NCBI GenBank assembly: GCA_013205085.1
Contig: JABMLH010000002.1
Location: 313,425-377,424, forward strand
Length of the DNA: 64,000 nucleotides
Direction: 5' to 3'
Origin: Microbacteriaceae bacterium VKM Ac-2854
GTDB taxonomy: Bacteria; Actinomycetota; Actinomycetes; Actinomycetales; Microbacteriaceae
Shown here in pieces: positions 39,432 to 48,462 of the stretch. Numbering within the stretch: position 1 is the first letter of the stretch; the number at the start of each line of letters is the position of its first letter. The position numbers were made by a program, and so were the translations under genes. The notes beneath the pieces are model-generated. The model made no database searches. It saw only the letters and a list, made by a program, of their open reading frames with translations, and was not told the DNA's origin.

Positions 39432-40427
39432 CTAGCCGGCGAACACCCGCCGCGCCCCTGCGTCGAAACGTCCGAGGTCCCCCGTCTCCCCCGCGCGGCG
39501 CGCCCGTCCGCCGAGGACGATCACGTACGCGAGGAACGCGCCGAGCGCCAGCACCCCGATGCCGATCTTCACGGCGACCGGCAGGCTCGACGGCGTCACG
39601 AATCCCTCGATGATGCCCGAGACGAACAGCACAACGGCCAGCCCGACCGCAACGGTGAACATGCTGCGCGCGTCCTCCGCCAGCGCCTGGCCACGGGTGC
39701 GCGCTCCCGGCGCGATCCAGGCCCAGAAGATCCGCAGACCCGCTGCCGCCGCGAAGAAGACCGCGGTCAGCTCCAGCAGGCCGTGCGGGAGGATGTACTG
39801 GAAGAAGGTGTCGCCCTCGCCGTAGTGGAACATCAGGGCGGCCGAGGTGCCGAGGTTCTGGGCGTTGCCGGCGATGATGTAGGGCACGTAGACCCCGACG
39901 ATGCCGAAGGCGATGCATTGCGCGGCGATCCAGGCGTTGTTGGTCCAGACCTGGCCGGTGAAGGACGCCGCGGGATTCTCGGAGTAGTAGTTCACGAAGT
40001 CCTGGCCCACGAACTGCTGCAACTGAGCGTCGTCGCCCATCTGCGCCAGGACCCGCGGGTCGTTCAGGATCCACGCCGCGTACAGCGCGGAGATCAGGAT
40101 GGTCGCCATCGCGACGGCGAGCGCCAACCAGCGGATGCGGTAGAACGCGGCCGGCAGTGCGATGAACGCGAAACGGGCCACGCCGGAGAGTGCCTCGTCG
40201 GAGGTGCCGGTGAGTCGCAGCCGCGCCCGCGACAGATCAACGGCGAGCTTCGCGCCGACCGCGGTGGAACCGGCGGTCGAGGTGATCGCGGACAGGTCGG
40301 CGGAGGCGGACTGGTAGCGCTCGACGAGTTCGTCCGACTCGGCGCCGGTCAGCGTGCGCTTGCGCGCCAGCTCGGCGAGTCGCTGCCACTGCGCCGCGTG
40401 GGCGGCCGAAAACGCGTCGATGTCCAT
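39432..40427 (-). CDS. Stage II sporulation protein M-like membrane protein (DUF95)
   Basis: 331 residues. A cytoplasmic N-terminal helical part (MDIDAFSAAHAAQWQRLAEL, ELVERYQSASADLS) is followed by about five membrane helices and the family segment GEGDTFFQYILPHGLLELTAVFFAAAAGLRI. In spore formers SpoIIM belongs to the engulfment complex; in non-sporing actinobacteria these proteins lie beside RDD and MoxR/DUF58 genes and their role is unknown. TATCAT lies 8 bases before the ATG, inside the start region of the divergent RDD gene. Confidence 0.88.
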   Translation of the reverse strand: MDIDAFSAAHAAQWQRLAELARKRTLTGAESDELVERYQSASADLSAITSTAGSTAVGAKLAVDLSRARLRLTGTSDEALSGVARFAFIALPAAFYRIRWLALAVAMATILISALYAAWILNDPRVLAQMGDDAQLQQFVGQDFVNYYSENPAASFTGQVWTNNAWIAAQCIAFGIVGVYVPYIIAGNAQNLGTSAALMFHYGEGDTFFQYILPHGLLELTAVFFAAAAGLRIFWAWIAPGARTRGQALAEDARSMFTVAVGLAVVLFVSGIIEGFVTPSSLPVAVKIGIGVLALGAFLAYVIVLGGRARRAGETGDLGRFDAGARRVFAG

Positions 40428-40435
40428 CTGCTTAG

Positions 40436-40441
40436 ATGATA
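40436..40441 (-). promoter_or_regulatory. -10 box TATCAT for the SpoIIM-like gene, leaderless type
   Basis: The start codons of the divergent SpoIIM and RDD genes are at most 17 bases apart, so both promoters overlap the opposite coding start. Confidence 0.45.
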
Positions 40442-41314
40442 GCCATGGCCGCTCCGGACGCCGTGGTGCGCGTCGCTCGCGACAGCGCCGAACACGATGA
40501 CACCGACGATCGCCTCGTCACCGGCGAGGCCGTTGCTCTCGACGTGGCGCCCACCCCGTACGTGCTGCGGGCCGCCGGCGCGATCATCGACCTGCTGCTC
40601 GCCGGCGGCCTCGCGTTCGGCTCGGTCTACCTGATCCAATGGCTGGCCGCGGGTGGCGGACTCGACGACGCCGCGCTGCAGGCGTTCTCGCTGGTCGGCA
40701 TTGTGCTCTCGCTCGTGGTGCTGCCGATCGCGGTCGAGACCGCCACCCGCGGCCGGTCCCTCGGCAAGCTCGCCGTCGGTGCGCGCATCGTGCGCGACGA
40801 CGGCGGCTCCATCTCGTTCCGTCACGCCCTCGTGCGCGGGCTGACCGGAATGCTGGAGCTGGTGATGACGATCGGCGGGCTCGCGGCCGTCGTCGGCCTG
40901 GTCAGCGCGCGGTCTCGACGCCTCGGCGACCTGTTGGCGGGCACGCACAGTCAGCTGGAACGGGTGCCGGCCCCTCGTCCGATCGAGCTCGCGGTTCCGG
41001 CCGAGTTGCTCGGCTGGTCGCGGACCGCGGATGTGGCGCGGATGCCGGAGCGGCTCTCGCGCCGCGTCGCCCAGTTCCTCGCTCAGGCGTCGGGGATGAC
41101 TCCCGCGTCACGACAGCGACTCGCCGGCGAACTCGCCCGCGAGGTGTCGCTGCGCGTCTCGCCCGTGCCGGCCGTGCATCCCGAGACGTTCCTGCTCGCC
41201 GTCGCCGCCATCCGCCGCGAACGCGAGGCCACCGCCCTCGCCCTCCGTGGCCGACGCCGGGACGCGCTCGCCCCGGTTCTCGAGGCACTCCCCCACGGCT
41301 TCCCGCGGCGCTGA
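40436..41314 (+). CDS. RDD-family membrane protein
   Basis: 292 residues from ATG 40436, or 289 from ATG 40445; the second fits a leaderless mRNA better (TTAGAT 7 bases before it). The RDD domain spans about residues 40-175: YVLRAAGAIIDLLLAGGLAFG, a second helix, then TRGRSLGKLAVGARIVRDDG with a third helix and RSRRLGDLLAGTHSQ. The C-terminal 110 residues are cytoplasmic, helical and Arg-rich. The role is unknown; RDD proteins next to SpoIIM, MoxR and DUF58 genes are a standard actinobacterial block. Confidence 0.88.
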   Translation: MIAMAAPDAVVRVARDSAEHDDTDDRLVTGEAVALDVAPTPYVLRAAGAIIDLLLAGGLAFGSVYLIQWLAAGGGLDDAALQAFSLVGIVLSLVVLPIAVETATRGRSLGKLAVGARIVRDDGGSISFRHALVRGLTGMLELVMTIGGLAAVVGLVSARSRRLGDLLAGTHSQLERVPAPRPIELAVPAELLGWSRTADVARMPERLSRRVAQFLAQASGMTPASRQRLAGELAREVSLRVSPVPAVHPETFLLAVAAIRREREATALALRGRRRDALAPVLEALPHGFPRR

Positions 41315-41351
41315 CGCGCGACTGCGCCCGGTGACCCAGAAACCCTGGCTC

Positions 41352-41498
41352 CGGACGGGAATGCAGGGTGCGGGCGGGGATACAGGTTCCGAACGGAAAT
41401 ACAGGGCCGGGACGGAAATACAGGGCCGGGACGGAAATGAGGGCAGGACAAGCGGATGCGCACGGTAACTTCGCCGCGCACCCTGCATTTCCGACTCG
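41352..41498. repeat. Mixed tandem and inverted repeat between convergent genes
   Basis: About five imperfect units of ACGGAAATACAGGGCCGGG (19 bases) run from about 41354 to 41447; two adjacent units are identical. At 41478-41498 the first unit type (GGGAATGCAGGGTGCG) returns in inverted orientation. The whole can fold as a long stem between the RDD gene and the DUF3499 gene. Confidence 0.8.
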
Positions 41499-41537
41499 GG
41501 CCGGCGCGGGCGCCCGGCTTCACCCGCGCAACCGGCG

Positions 41538-41759
41538 TCAGATCGACAGCGGGCTGTCGTCGGACGGCCGGTAGCGCAGGATGCTCCAGCCGTGCGGCAC
41601 CGTGAGCCGGGAGTCGTGCTCCGCGCAGAGGTCGTAGCCGTGCGGATCCGCGACGGGGCTGAGCGGGCCGACGGCGACCAGCGAATCGGCGTAGTCGTAG
41701 GTCAGGGTGACCGCGGCGTCCGCCCGGCACCCCGTCCGCGAGCACTGCCGACCGATCAT
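41538..41759 (-). CDS. DUF3499-family protein
   Basis: 73 residues. The family start CSRTGCRADAAVTLTYDYAD and the following GYDLCAEHDSRLTVPHGW are present. The spaced Cys and His residues (C6, C11, C45, H48) suggest a small zinc-binding fold. Its function is unknown, but it is conserved beside the metallopeptidase-like gene throughout actinobacteria. TATTCT lies 6 bases before the ATG. Confidence 0.88.
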   Translation of the reverse strand: MIGRQCSRTGCRADAAVTLTYDYADSLVAVGPLSPVADPHGYDLCAEHDSRLTVPHGWSILRYRPSDDSPLSI

Positions 41760-41765
41760 CGGCTC

Positions 41766-41771
41766 AGAATA
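41766..41771 (-). promoter_or_regulatory. -10 box TATTCT for the DUF3499 gene, leaderless type
   Basis: It ends 6 bases before the ATG at 41759. Confidence 0.5.
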
Positions 41772-41847
41772 GCAATCCGGTGAGCACCGCGAGCGAGGCG
41801 CCCGGGGCCGAGATCGAGCGAGGAACGCTGCGGCCGAGGCGCCGAGC

Positions 41848-41853
41848 TAGGCT
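41848..41853 (+). promoter_or_regulatory. -10 box TAGGCT for the metallopeptidase-like gene, leaderless type
   Basis: It ends 6 bases before the ATG at 41860. Confidence 0.5.
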
Positions 41854-41859
41854 GTCTGC

Positions 41860-42318
41860 ATGCCACGCCCGCGCCGTCAATCCTCCCGAGCGACGGTCTC
41901 GGATCGGGGTCGCTCGCGCGACCGCCACGGGCGCGGGATCCGCGGTCAGGTCACCGGTCCGCATCTGCCGCCGCTGCGCACGCGCGTCGACTTCTTCGAC
42001 CTCGCGGTCAGTTCGGCGATCGACTACCTCCGCGGCACCTGGCCCGACGAGCTGTCCGACCTCCGTGTCGACGTCGCCGCGACGCCGCCCGGCGAGCCCG
42101 GGCTGCGGGGCGAGCTGCGCGTCGCACGATGGCGAGTGGATCGCGCGGCGCGACGCATCACGCTGTACCGCGTGCCGATCGAGCGATTGAGCAAGCTGCA
42201 CCGCAACGACGACTGGCATCAGCGGATGCTCATCGAGAGCTGCGTCTTCCGCGCGGTCGCCGAGTTGCTCGGTCGCGATCCGTGGGACATCTCACCGGAC
42301 CGGTTCCGACACTTCTAG
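41860..42318 (+). CDS. Metallopeptidase-family protein with a degenerate active site
   Basis: 152 residues. After a basic N-terminus (MPRPRRQSSRATVSDRGRSR) the zincin-like fold of DUF1025 proteins appears: RTRVDFFDLAVSSAID, ITLYRVPIERLSKLHRND. At the place where active relatives have the zinc motif HExxH, this protein reads ESCVFRAVAELLG, so neither His nor the catalytic Glu-His pair is kept; the terminal DPWDISPDRFRHF is family-like. It probably has no protease activity and may act as a structural or regulatory protein. It is divergent from DUF3499 with 100 bases between them. Confidence 0.75.
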   Translation: MPRPRRQSSRATVSDRGRSRDRHGRGIRGQVTGPHLPPLRTRVDFFDLAVSSAIDYLRGTWPDELSDLRVDVAATPPGEPGLRGELRVARWRVDRAARRITLYRVPIERLSKLHRNDDWHQRMLIESCVFRAVAELLGRDPWDISPDRFRHF

Positions 42319-42395
42319 GCGCTAACGCGCGACGCGACTCCGCGACCGGTGACGAGGGACACCCTGGTACCGATCGAGGAGTGCCCGTTCCAGCC

Positions 42396-43919
42396 TCAGT
42401 GGTCGTAGACGGTCAGCTCCGAGGCGAGCGGGCTCGGCGGCAGAACGGGATACGACGCGAGTCGGCCTCCTTCCGCGATCGACACGGAGGCGTACAGCGC
42501 CCGATCGCTCGAGACGACCACCGCGTCCGATCCGATGACGAGGCTTACGGCCGTCGCCGGTGGGATCTGCTGGCTGCTGTCGCCGCTGCCCGAACTGACG
42601 GTCACCGTGGCTGTCTCCTGGCCGTCGTTGCGCAGGTGCAGCGTCGAGCCGGCGACGCCGGTGTTCGCGACGGAGAGCGGAGCCGTGTCGGCGCGGGATG
42701 AGACGAACCACGCGTAGTCGGTGCCCGCGTCGCCGGTCGAGGTCGAGCGACCGGCCGCGACGATCGGCTGGTCGGAGGAGAGCGAGATGCTGTAGCTCCC
42801 CGCCGCCAGACCGGCGAGGGGTACCTCGGTCGCCCGGCCCGCGGCGACGACCACCGAGGTCGCCGTGGCGACTCCGCTCGGGTCCTCGTTGCTCACGCGC
42901 ACGGTCACCGTCGCATCGGTATCTCCCGGGGCGAGGATGCGCAGCACCGGAGAACCCGCGGTGCCCGTGCCGTCGTCGCTCGCCGTGACGGCGGTCGGCG
43001 ACACGATGGTGAAGCCCGGGATCACGACCGAGGTCGACGGCGCCTCGGCCGGCCCGGTGACCTCGACGCCGACGGGCGTGAGTCCCGAGATCGCGCTGCT
43101 CTGCAGCGATGAAGCGACCTCGCCGCCGCGGGCGACCACGCGGATCACCGGCTGCTGCAGGTCGGGCGCGAGCCCGGCCAGCGGGATCATCCGCACCGTC
43201 GCGGCGGGCACAACGATGCCGGTCGAGCCCGCGGCGTCGACCGCGCCGTCCTCACCGTAGATCGTGAGGTCGACGGTCGCGCTCACCGCGGAGGCGTTGG
43301 TGAGCAGGAGCACGCTGGTGTTGCCGACGTCCGTCGAACCGGCCACGATCCAGCTGTCGGCCGCGGCCTCGCCGCAGGCGGACGCGGTCAGCCCGGCGAG
43401 CGTCTCGGTGCCGATCACCTGCGTGACGACGCCCGACGGTGTGGGCTGGGCGGCGTCGTCCGTCGCGGGGATCCGCAGCACGCGAGTCACTGTCGAGTCG
43501 CCGCCGAGATCGGGCTGAGCGAGCGAGGGGGTCTCGAACTCGACGGCACCGCCCGCGGTGCTCGCGGCCGTGCCTCGGATGACGCTCAGCGTCTCCGCGT
43601 CTCCGGCGTCGATGAATCCACCGGAGCAGACCAGTCGGCTGTCGGCCGGGGTCGGCGTGACGATCTCTCCCCCGGCGGCGGTGGTGGTGCTCGGGAACGA
43701 GATGAGGAACGGGACGGCGACCGCGACCGCCACCACAGCGAACCCGGCGACGCCGGACACGATCCTGACCAGCCGACGGCGGCGCGCGAACGGAGCGAGC
43801 CGCTCAGCTCGCGTCGTCGGGGCCGCGTTCGTCGCTTTCGCGGCCGCGTTCGTCGCGTTCGGGTCCGTCGGCGCCGCGTTCGTCGCGGTCGGGTCCGAGG
43901 GATTCGGCTTCGAGGGCAT
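42396..43919 (-). CDS. DUF5719-family protein, membrane-anchored
   Basis: 507 residues from ATG 43919, chosen because AGGAG lies exactly six bases upstream; ATG 43949 is an alternative that would overlap the upstream stop. The first 40 residues are a low-complexity Asn/Ala/Thr segment (repeated ATNAA). One transmembrane helix follows (IVSGVAGFAVVAVAVAVPFL) and a large extracytoplasmic part made of repeated Ig-like beta units with SVVVPAG-type strands. Only two cysteines, Cys in LVCSGGF and SACGEA, are seen, which may form a disulfide. It is conserved beside the GT2 gene; function unknown. Confidence 0.82.
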   Translation of the reverse strand: MPSKPNPSDPTATNAAPTDPNATNAAAKATNAAPTTRAERLAPFARRRRLVRIVSGVAGFAVVAVAVAVPFLISFPSTTTAAGGEIVTPTPADSRLVCSGGFIDAGDAETLSVIRGTAASTAGGAVEFETPSLAQPDLGGDSTVTRVLRIPATDDAAQPTPSGVVTQVIGTETLAGLTASACGEAAADSWIVAGSTDVGNTSVLLLTNASAVSATVDLTIYGEDGAVDAAGSTGIVVPAATVRMIPLAGLAPDLQQPVIRVVARGGEVASSLQSSAISGLTPVGVEVTGPAEAPSTSVVIPGFTIVSPTAVTASDDGTGTAGSPVLRILAPGDTDATVTVRVSNEDPSGVATATSVVVAAGRATEVPLAGLAAGSYSISLSSDQPIVAAGRSTSTGDAGTDYAWFVSSRADTAPLSVANTGVAGSTLHLRNDGQETATVTVSSGSGDSSQQIPPATAVSLVIGSDAVVVSSDRALYASVSIAEGGRLASYPVLPPSPLASELTVYDH

Positions 43920-43941
43920 CGTGTTCTCCTGCGCGCCGGGG

Positions 43942-46800
43942 TCAGACATCGTCGCCCCCGTCGTCGAATTGTCCGGTCGCCTCCGCCGGTTCGTCGTCGA
44001 TCCCCGCGACCGCGGCGCCCGAGCGGGTGCGCTCCAGCGAGAGCCCGGTGGGCACCGCGAGCAGCAGCGTGACCAGGAACACCACGAGCAATCCGGCGAG
44101 GTAGAGACCGCCGAACGGTCCGACCACACCGGTCGGCGGCTCGACCACGGCGACCGCGCTGTCGTCGGTCACCCGCCAGAGCAGTCCGTACGGGCTGTCG
44201 CCCGCCGAGGAGAAGAGGGCGTTGCCGTCCAGCGCCACGGCCGCACGGGCACGCACCTCGCCGGCGACGCCATCCGCCTCGGTCGTGGGGGCGAGCACCA
44301 CGAAACGGACGCCGAGCGCGTCGAGTTCGGCCTTCAGGTCCATCCCGGTGCGGGAGGCCAGGTTGCCCGCGAGCACGTCGAGTTCCGTGTTGGAACGCGC
44401 GCCGCTCGCCACGAGGGTCGACTGCTCGTCCAGGGTGTCACCCGCGCCGCGGACGAGGTTGACCAGGATCCCGCCGTCGACCTGCGGTGTCAGCACGATG
44501 GTGCCGACGCGGGGGCTGTTGGCCGCCTCCGCCGCGACGTAGGCCGGCACCGCACGATCGGAGCTGCTCATCACGGCCGCCGTGCCCATCGGGAAGGCGA
44601 CGGCCAGCGGAACGACGGCGAGGATCGCTGTCGCGGTGACCACGGCGCCGGCAGTGAGCCGCAGTTTCGGCAGGCTGGACAGGGTGATCGAGACGCAGAC
44701 GACGAGCCCGAGCCAGTACAGGCTGAGGCCGGTGCCCGCCCAGACGCTCACCGTCTCGGCACCGGACGTGGTCAGCTGCAGCCCGCCGGCGGCGACCGCG
44801 GTGATCAGCCCGAGTGCAGCGATCCCGATGCCGCCGAGGGCGCGCAGATTGTCGGGCACGACGAGAGCGAACAGCGCGGCGAGCAGCAGCGGCAGCAGGC
44901 ACACGAGGGTGGCGAACCCCGCGGCCGAGGAGGCGATGCCCAGCCCGCCCAGCACGTCGAGCCACCACGTGGGAAGCGCCGTCGGCACGCCCGCGAACAG
45001 CGCGACGATGTCGACCGGTTGCGACGCGAGCTGCACCCCGGGGTCCGCGAGTGCGGCGAGCGGATCGCCGTCCTGGAACCGCGCGAGCACAAGCGGGAAG
45101 AGCAGCACGGCGGCGGGGATGGGCATGCCGATGAAGCGACCGATCCGTCGCCCGGCCATCGCGAGCACCACGATCCAGATCAGCAGCAGCGGGATCGCCA
45201 GAACGGGCGCACACGCGGCGATCGCGGCCGCCAGCAGCGACGCGGTCGCCGAGGCCGACCAGGAGCGGTACGCGCCGAAGCCGGCGAAGAACAGCCACGG
45301 CAGCAGCACGTGCACGAGGATCGCGGCCGGGCGGCCCTCGGCCTGCGCGGCGAAGAAGGCGGGAGCGAGCGCCCACAGCAACGCGCCGAACGTTCGGGCG
45401 CCGGTGTTCGGCGTGATCCGGGCGATCATGAACCAGGCGCCCATCGCGGCGACGGGCAGCGCGACCAGATAGAGCAGAACGAGGATGTAGCTCGGCGCCC
45501 AGAACGTGAGGCTGCCGAGCACGGCGAGCACCGCCCCGAACGGGTCGGCCGCGCCGACGAATCCGACGCCGATGTCACGCCAGCCGTACGCCGCGTTGCG
45601 CCACAACTCCGCGACATCCGTCGAGAGCGGGAGGAGGCCCCCTCCGCTCACCGCCGAGGCGGCCACGAGGGGCGCGTAGAGCACGAGGCCGGCGAGCGCC
45701 GCGACCAGCACGACCCACACTCCGCCGCCGCCGAAGAAGCGCAGCGGATGCCGTTCACGCGCCGCCGTGACCCGGACGGCGTCGTGCCGCACCGAACGCA
45801 TCTGGCGCACGGTCTCCAGCGGGATGCGCAGCCCGGCGATCGACTTCCAACCGACGTTCTTCGACGTTCGTAGCACCTTGCGGGCCCGCGACACCTTCGT
45901 GCCTCCGAACGCCACGATCAGACCGGCGAGGAGTTCGCCGCCGACGTAGCCCGGTTGCTTGCGCAGCAGTCGCACTACGGAGCGGCCGATCGCCAACGGT
46001 ACGAGCGAGAGCCAGTGCACCAGCACGAGTGCCGTGTGCGCGTAGGAGAGACGGCGGTGCAGCTGCGCGACCCGGTGCTGGCGCGCACGCCGGCGTTCGC
46101 CGCTGCTGATGCGACGGCCGTCGATCCGCTCCAGACCGATCCGGGCGGTCGCGACGCGCGCCTCCGGCACCCGGCTGACGCGGTGCCCGGCGAGACGGGT
46201 GCGGATGCAGAAGTCGAGCGCGTCGTCCACGATGGGCAGCCCGGGGTCGAAGCCGCCGAGTTCCTCCCACAGGGCGTGCCGAACGAGCATGCCGCCCGCG
46301 GCGACGGCGAGCACATCGGGATTGGCATCGTGCTGACCCTGGTCGAGTTCGTCCTCGATCAGGTGCACGGTGGTTCCGTAGCGGGTCACGGACTCGCCGT
46401 AGCTGCGCATGTGATCGCGCCGCGTCCAGTCCATCTGCTTCGGGCCCGCCACGGCCACCGAGGGGGCGACCTCCACCGCGCCGAGCAGCGCGGCGAGCGC
46501 CCCCGGCTCCGGTGCGGAGTCCTGAGCGAGCAGCCAGAGCCACTCGTCCTCGCCCGCCGGCGGCTGCATCACGCGGACGGCGCGACCGATGGCCTGACCG
46601 AAGGTGAGTTGGTCGTTGGTCTGCACGAGCTGGGTCGGGGCGAACTTCGCGAACATGTCGGCGGTCGCGTCGCGGGAGGCGCTGTCGACTAGCACGACGG
46701 CGTCGGGCTGACGGGTCTGGGCGCGCAGCGCCTCGAGGGTTCGCTCGAGGTAGGGGGCGCCGTTACGCGCGACCAGGACCGCAGTTACTCGTGCATACAT
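43942..46800 (-). CDS. Large membrane glycosyltransferase (GT2 domain fused to a multi-spanning domain)
   Basis: 952 residues. The N-terminal GT-A domain begins VTAVLVARNGAPYLERTLEA and has VVLVDSASRDATADMFAKF and a D-x-D-like LLAQDSAPEPG; GGMLVRHALWEELGGFDPG is the acceptor-side motif. From about residue 280 on there are roughly twelve membrane helices with outer loops. It probably transfers a sugar to a cell-envelope polymer or lipid carrier. It lies upstream of DUF5719 and downstream of WhiB2, the standard actinobacterial order. TAGGGT lies 8 bases before the ATG. Confidence 0.9.
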   Translation of the reverse strand: MYARVTAVLVARNGAPYLERTLEALRAQTRQPDAVVLVDSASRDATADMFAKFAPTQLVQTNDQLTFGQAIGRAVRVMQPPAGEDEWLWLLAQDSAPEPGALAALLGAVEVAPSVAVAGPKQMDWTRRDHMRSYGESVTRYGTTVHLIEDELDQGQHDANPDVLAVAAGGMLVRHALWEELGGFDPGLPIVDDALDFCIRTRLAGHRVSRVPEARVATARIGLERIDGRRISSGERRRARQHRVAQLHRRLSYAHTALVLVHWLSLVPLAIGRSVVRLLRKQPGYVGGELLAGLIVAFGGTKVSRARKVLRTSKNVGWKSIAGLRIPLETVRQMRSVRHDAVRVTAARERHPLRFFGGGGVWVVLVAALAGLVLYAPLVAASAVSGGGLLPLSTDVAELWRNAAYGWRDIGVGFVGAADPFGAVLAVLGSLTFWAPSYILVLLYLVALPVAAMGAWFMIARITPNTGARTFGALLWALAPAFFAAQAEGRPAAILVHVLLPWLFFAGFGAYRSWSASATASLLAAAIAACAPVLAIPLLLIWIVVLAMAGRRIGRFIGMPIPAAVLLFPLVLARFQDGDPLAALADPGVQLASQPVDIVALFAGVPTALPTWWLDVLGGLGIASSAAGFATLVCLLPLLLAALFALVVPDNLRALGGIGIAALGLITAVAAGGLQLTTSGAETVSVWAGTGLSLYWLGLVVCVSITLSSLPKLRLTAGAVVTATAILAVVPLAVAFPMGTAAVMSSSDRAVPAYVAAEAANSPRVGTIVLTPQVDGGILVNLVRGAGDTLDEQSTLVASGARSNTELDVLAGNLASRTGMDLKAELDALGVRFVVLAPTTEADGVAGEVRARAAVALDGNALFSSAGDSPYGLLWRVTDDSAVAVVEPPTGVVGPFGGLYLAGLLVVFLVTLLLAVPTGLSLERTRSGAAVAGIDDEPAEATGQFDDGGDDV

Positions 46801-46808
46801 CGCCGACC

Positions 46809-46814
46809 ACCCTA
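46809..46814 (-). promoter_or_regulatory. -10 box TAGGGT for the GT2 gene, leaderless type
   Basis: It ends 8 bases before the ATG at 46800. A small GC hairpin (46816-46822 with 46838-46844) lies just upstream and may end the whiB2 transcript. Confidence 0.45.
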
Positions 46815-46935
46815 AGCGGGGAAGCTTGGAAGCCGGCTCCCCGCCCCGCCGTGTCGCGGGACCGGATGCACGAACGGACCGCCGACACCGAAGTGACGAC
46901 GGCCCGCGGAAGGTACGTTCGGCCCGGCGAGCCGA

Positions 46936-47268
46936 TTACGCGCGCTTGCGCAGCTTGCGACGCTCTCGTTCCGAGAGGCCGCCCCAGATGCCGAAGCGCT
47001 CGTCGTTCTGCAACGCGTACTCGAGGCACTGCGACCGGACCTCGCAGGAGGTGCAGATCTTCTTGGCCTCGCGCGTCGAGCCGCCCTTCTCCGGGAAGAA
47101 CGCCTCCGGATCGGTCTGGGCGCAGAGGGAGTCGGCCTGCCACGCGAGCAGACCCGACTCGTCCGTGCTCGGCTCGTCGATGTCACGACGGACGCCGGGA
47201 ACACCGAGGCGAACCGGGTCGACGAACCAGTCCTCTGGTACGCCGGAACGATATTCAGGAACTGCCAT
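46936..47268 (-). CDS. whiB2: WhiB2-type iron-sulfur transcriptional regulator
   Basis: 110 residues from ATG 47268, with AGGAG five bases upstream. The cluster cysteines are Cys49, Cys72, Cys75 and Cys81 (LCAQTDPEAFFPEKGGS, CTSCEVRSQC), followed by GIWGG at 93-97 and the basic tail RERRKLRKRA. The long N-terminus of about 48 residues is typical of WhiB2/WhiB (WhmD), which controls septation and cell division with WhiA. It precedes the GT2 gene on the same strand. Confidence 0.93.
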   Translation of the reverse strand: MAVPEYRSGVPEDWFVDPVRLGVPGVRRDIDEPSTDESGLLAWQADSLCAQTDPEAFFPEKGGSTREAKKICTSCEVRSQCLEYALQNDERFGIWGGLSERERRKLRKRA

Positions 47269-47439
47269 ACCGTCTCCTACCCCGATGAACCGATGAAAGG
47301 CGAATCGCCCTCCAGTAATTACAGCGGTGTCATTCGCGGGAGTCAAGTCGAGGATCGTAAACCCTCAAGGCCCGGTGGAGAGTTCTTGACACACCGGCGT
47401 GTCGGATCCGTGACGCGGACCCGACCCGCCGGTCGAGGA

Positions 47440-48408
47440 CTACTCGACAGCCGCCGCCTCGCGCGCCTGCCACGCGCTGGCGACCATGTCTTCCAGCGTG
47501 TGTCGCATCCGCCACCCCAGATCGCGGGCGGCGCCCTCCCCCGACGCGACGATCCGCGCCGGGTCGCCGGCGCGGCGCGGCGCGATCTCGGGCTCGAAGG
47601 CGATTCCGGTTCCCGCCGCGATCGCGCGCATGATGTCGCCCACGGAGGCGCCGGATCCGCTGCCCAGGTTGTAGACGGGGTCGATCGGCTCGCCGGCGAC
47701 CAGACGGCGCGCCGCGGCGACGTGGGCCAGTGCGAGGTCGGCGACGTGGATGTAATCGCGAACGCAGGTGCCGTCGGGTGTGGGGTAGTCGACCCCGTTG
47801 ATCCGCGGGGTGCGACCGTCCAGCAGGGCGTCGAACACCAGCGGGAAGAGGTTGTGCGGGCTGGTGTCGTAGACGTCGGGGTAGCCGGAGCCGACGACGT
47901 TGAAGTAGCGCAGCGAAGCATGACGCATGCCGAAGGCGCGCCCGGCATCCGCGAGCAGCCACTCGCCGATCAGTTTGGTCTCGCCGTACGGCGACTCGGG
48001 AGCCTTCGGCGTCTCCTCCGTCACCAGGTCGACGTCGACGTTGCCATAGACGGCGGCGGAGGAGGAGAACACGATGTCGCGCACTCCCGCCCGCTGCATC
48101 GCCGCGAGCACACGGGTGGTGCCCGTGACGTTCTGCTCGTAGCAGTGCAGGGGTCGCTGCACGGAGACGCCGGCGTACTTGTAGCCGGCGACGTGCACCA
48201 CCCCTTCGATGTCGTTCTCGGCGAAGACGCGATCCAGCAGCGCCTCATCGAGGATCGAGCCCTCGTAGAACGGCACACCCTCCGAGAGGAATGCCGCGTG
48301 CCCAGTGGACAGATCGTCGATGACGACGGGCGGGATGCCTTGCTCGGCGAACGCGCGAACCACGTGCGTGCCGATGTAGCCCGCTCCTCCGGTGACCAAC
48401 CACGACAT
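47440..48408 (-). CDS. galE: UDP-glucose 4-epimerase
   Basis: 322 residues. It is an extended short-chain dehydrogenase: NAD-binding WLVTGGAGYIGTHVVRAF, active-site YGETK (Tyr-x-x-x-Lys), SSSAAVYGN and the substrate-side GSGYPDVYDTSPHNLFPLV with the YDTPDGTCVRDYIHV-like segment. It interconverts UDP-glucose and UDP-galactose for envelope sugars. GGAG lies about nine bases before the ATG. It is a single gene, separated from the GlxA-type gene by a family C palindrome. Confidence 0.94.
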   Translation of the reverse strand: MSWLVTGGAGYIGTHVVRAFAEQGIPPVVIDDLSTGHAAFLSEGVPFYEGSILDEALLDRVFAENDIEGVVHVAGYKYAGVSVQRPLHCYEQNVTGTTRVLAAMQRAGVRDIVFSSSAAVYGNVDVDLVTEETPKAPESPYGETKLIGEWLLADAGRAFGMRHASLRYFNVVGSGYPDVYDTSPHNLFPLVFDALLDGRTPRINGVDYPTPDGTCVRDYIHVADLALAHVAAARRLVAGEPIDPVYNLGSGSGASVGDIMRAIAAGTGIAFEPEIAPRRAGDPARIVASGEGAARDLGWRMRHTLEDMVASAWQAREAAAVE

Positions 48409-48462
48409 AGGGGTACTCCGTTTCCATTCGGGGACGCGCCCACCCTACCGACTCGATGTTTC

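Noticed and set aside
43558-45873. 771-codon plus-strand frame opposite DUF5719 and the GT2 gene
   Set aside because: A repetitive Arg/Glu/His/Gln-rich shadow translation without any recognisable fold.
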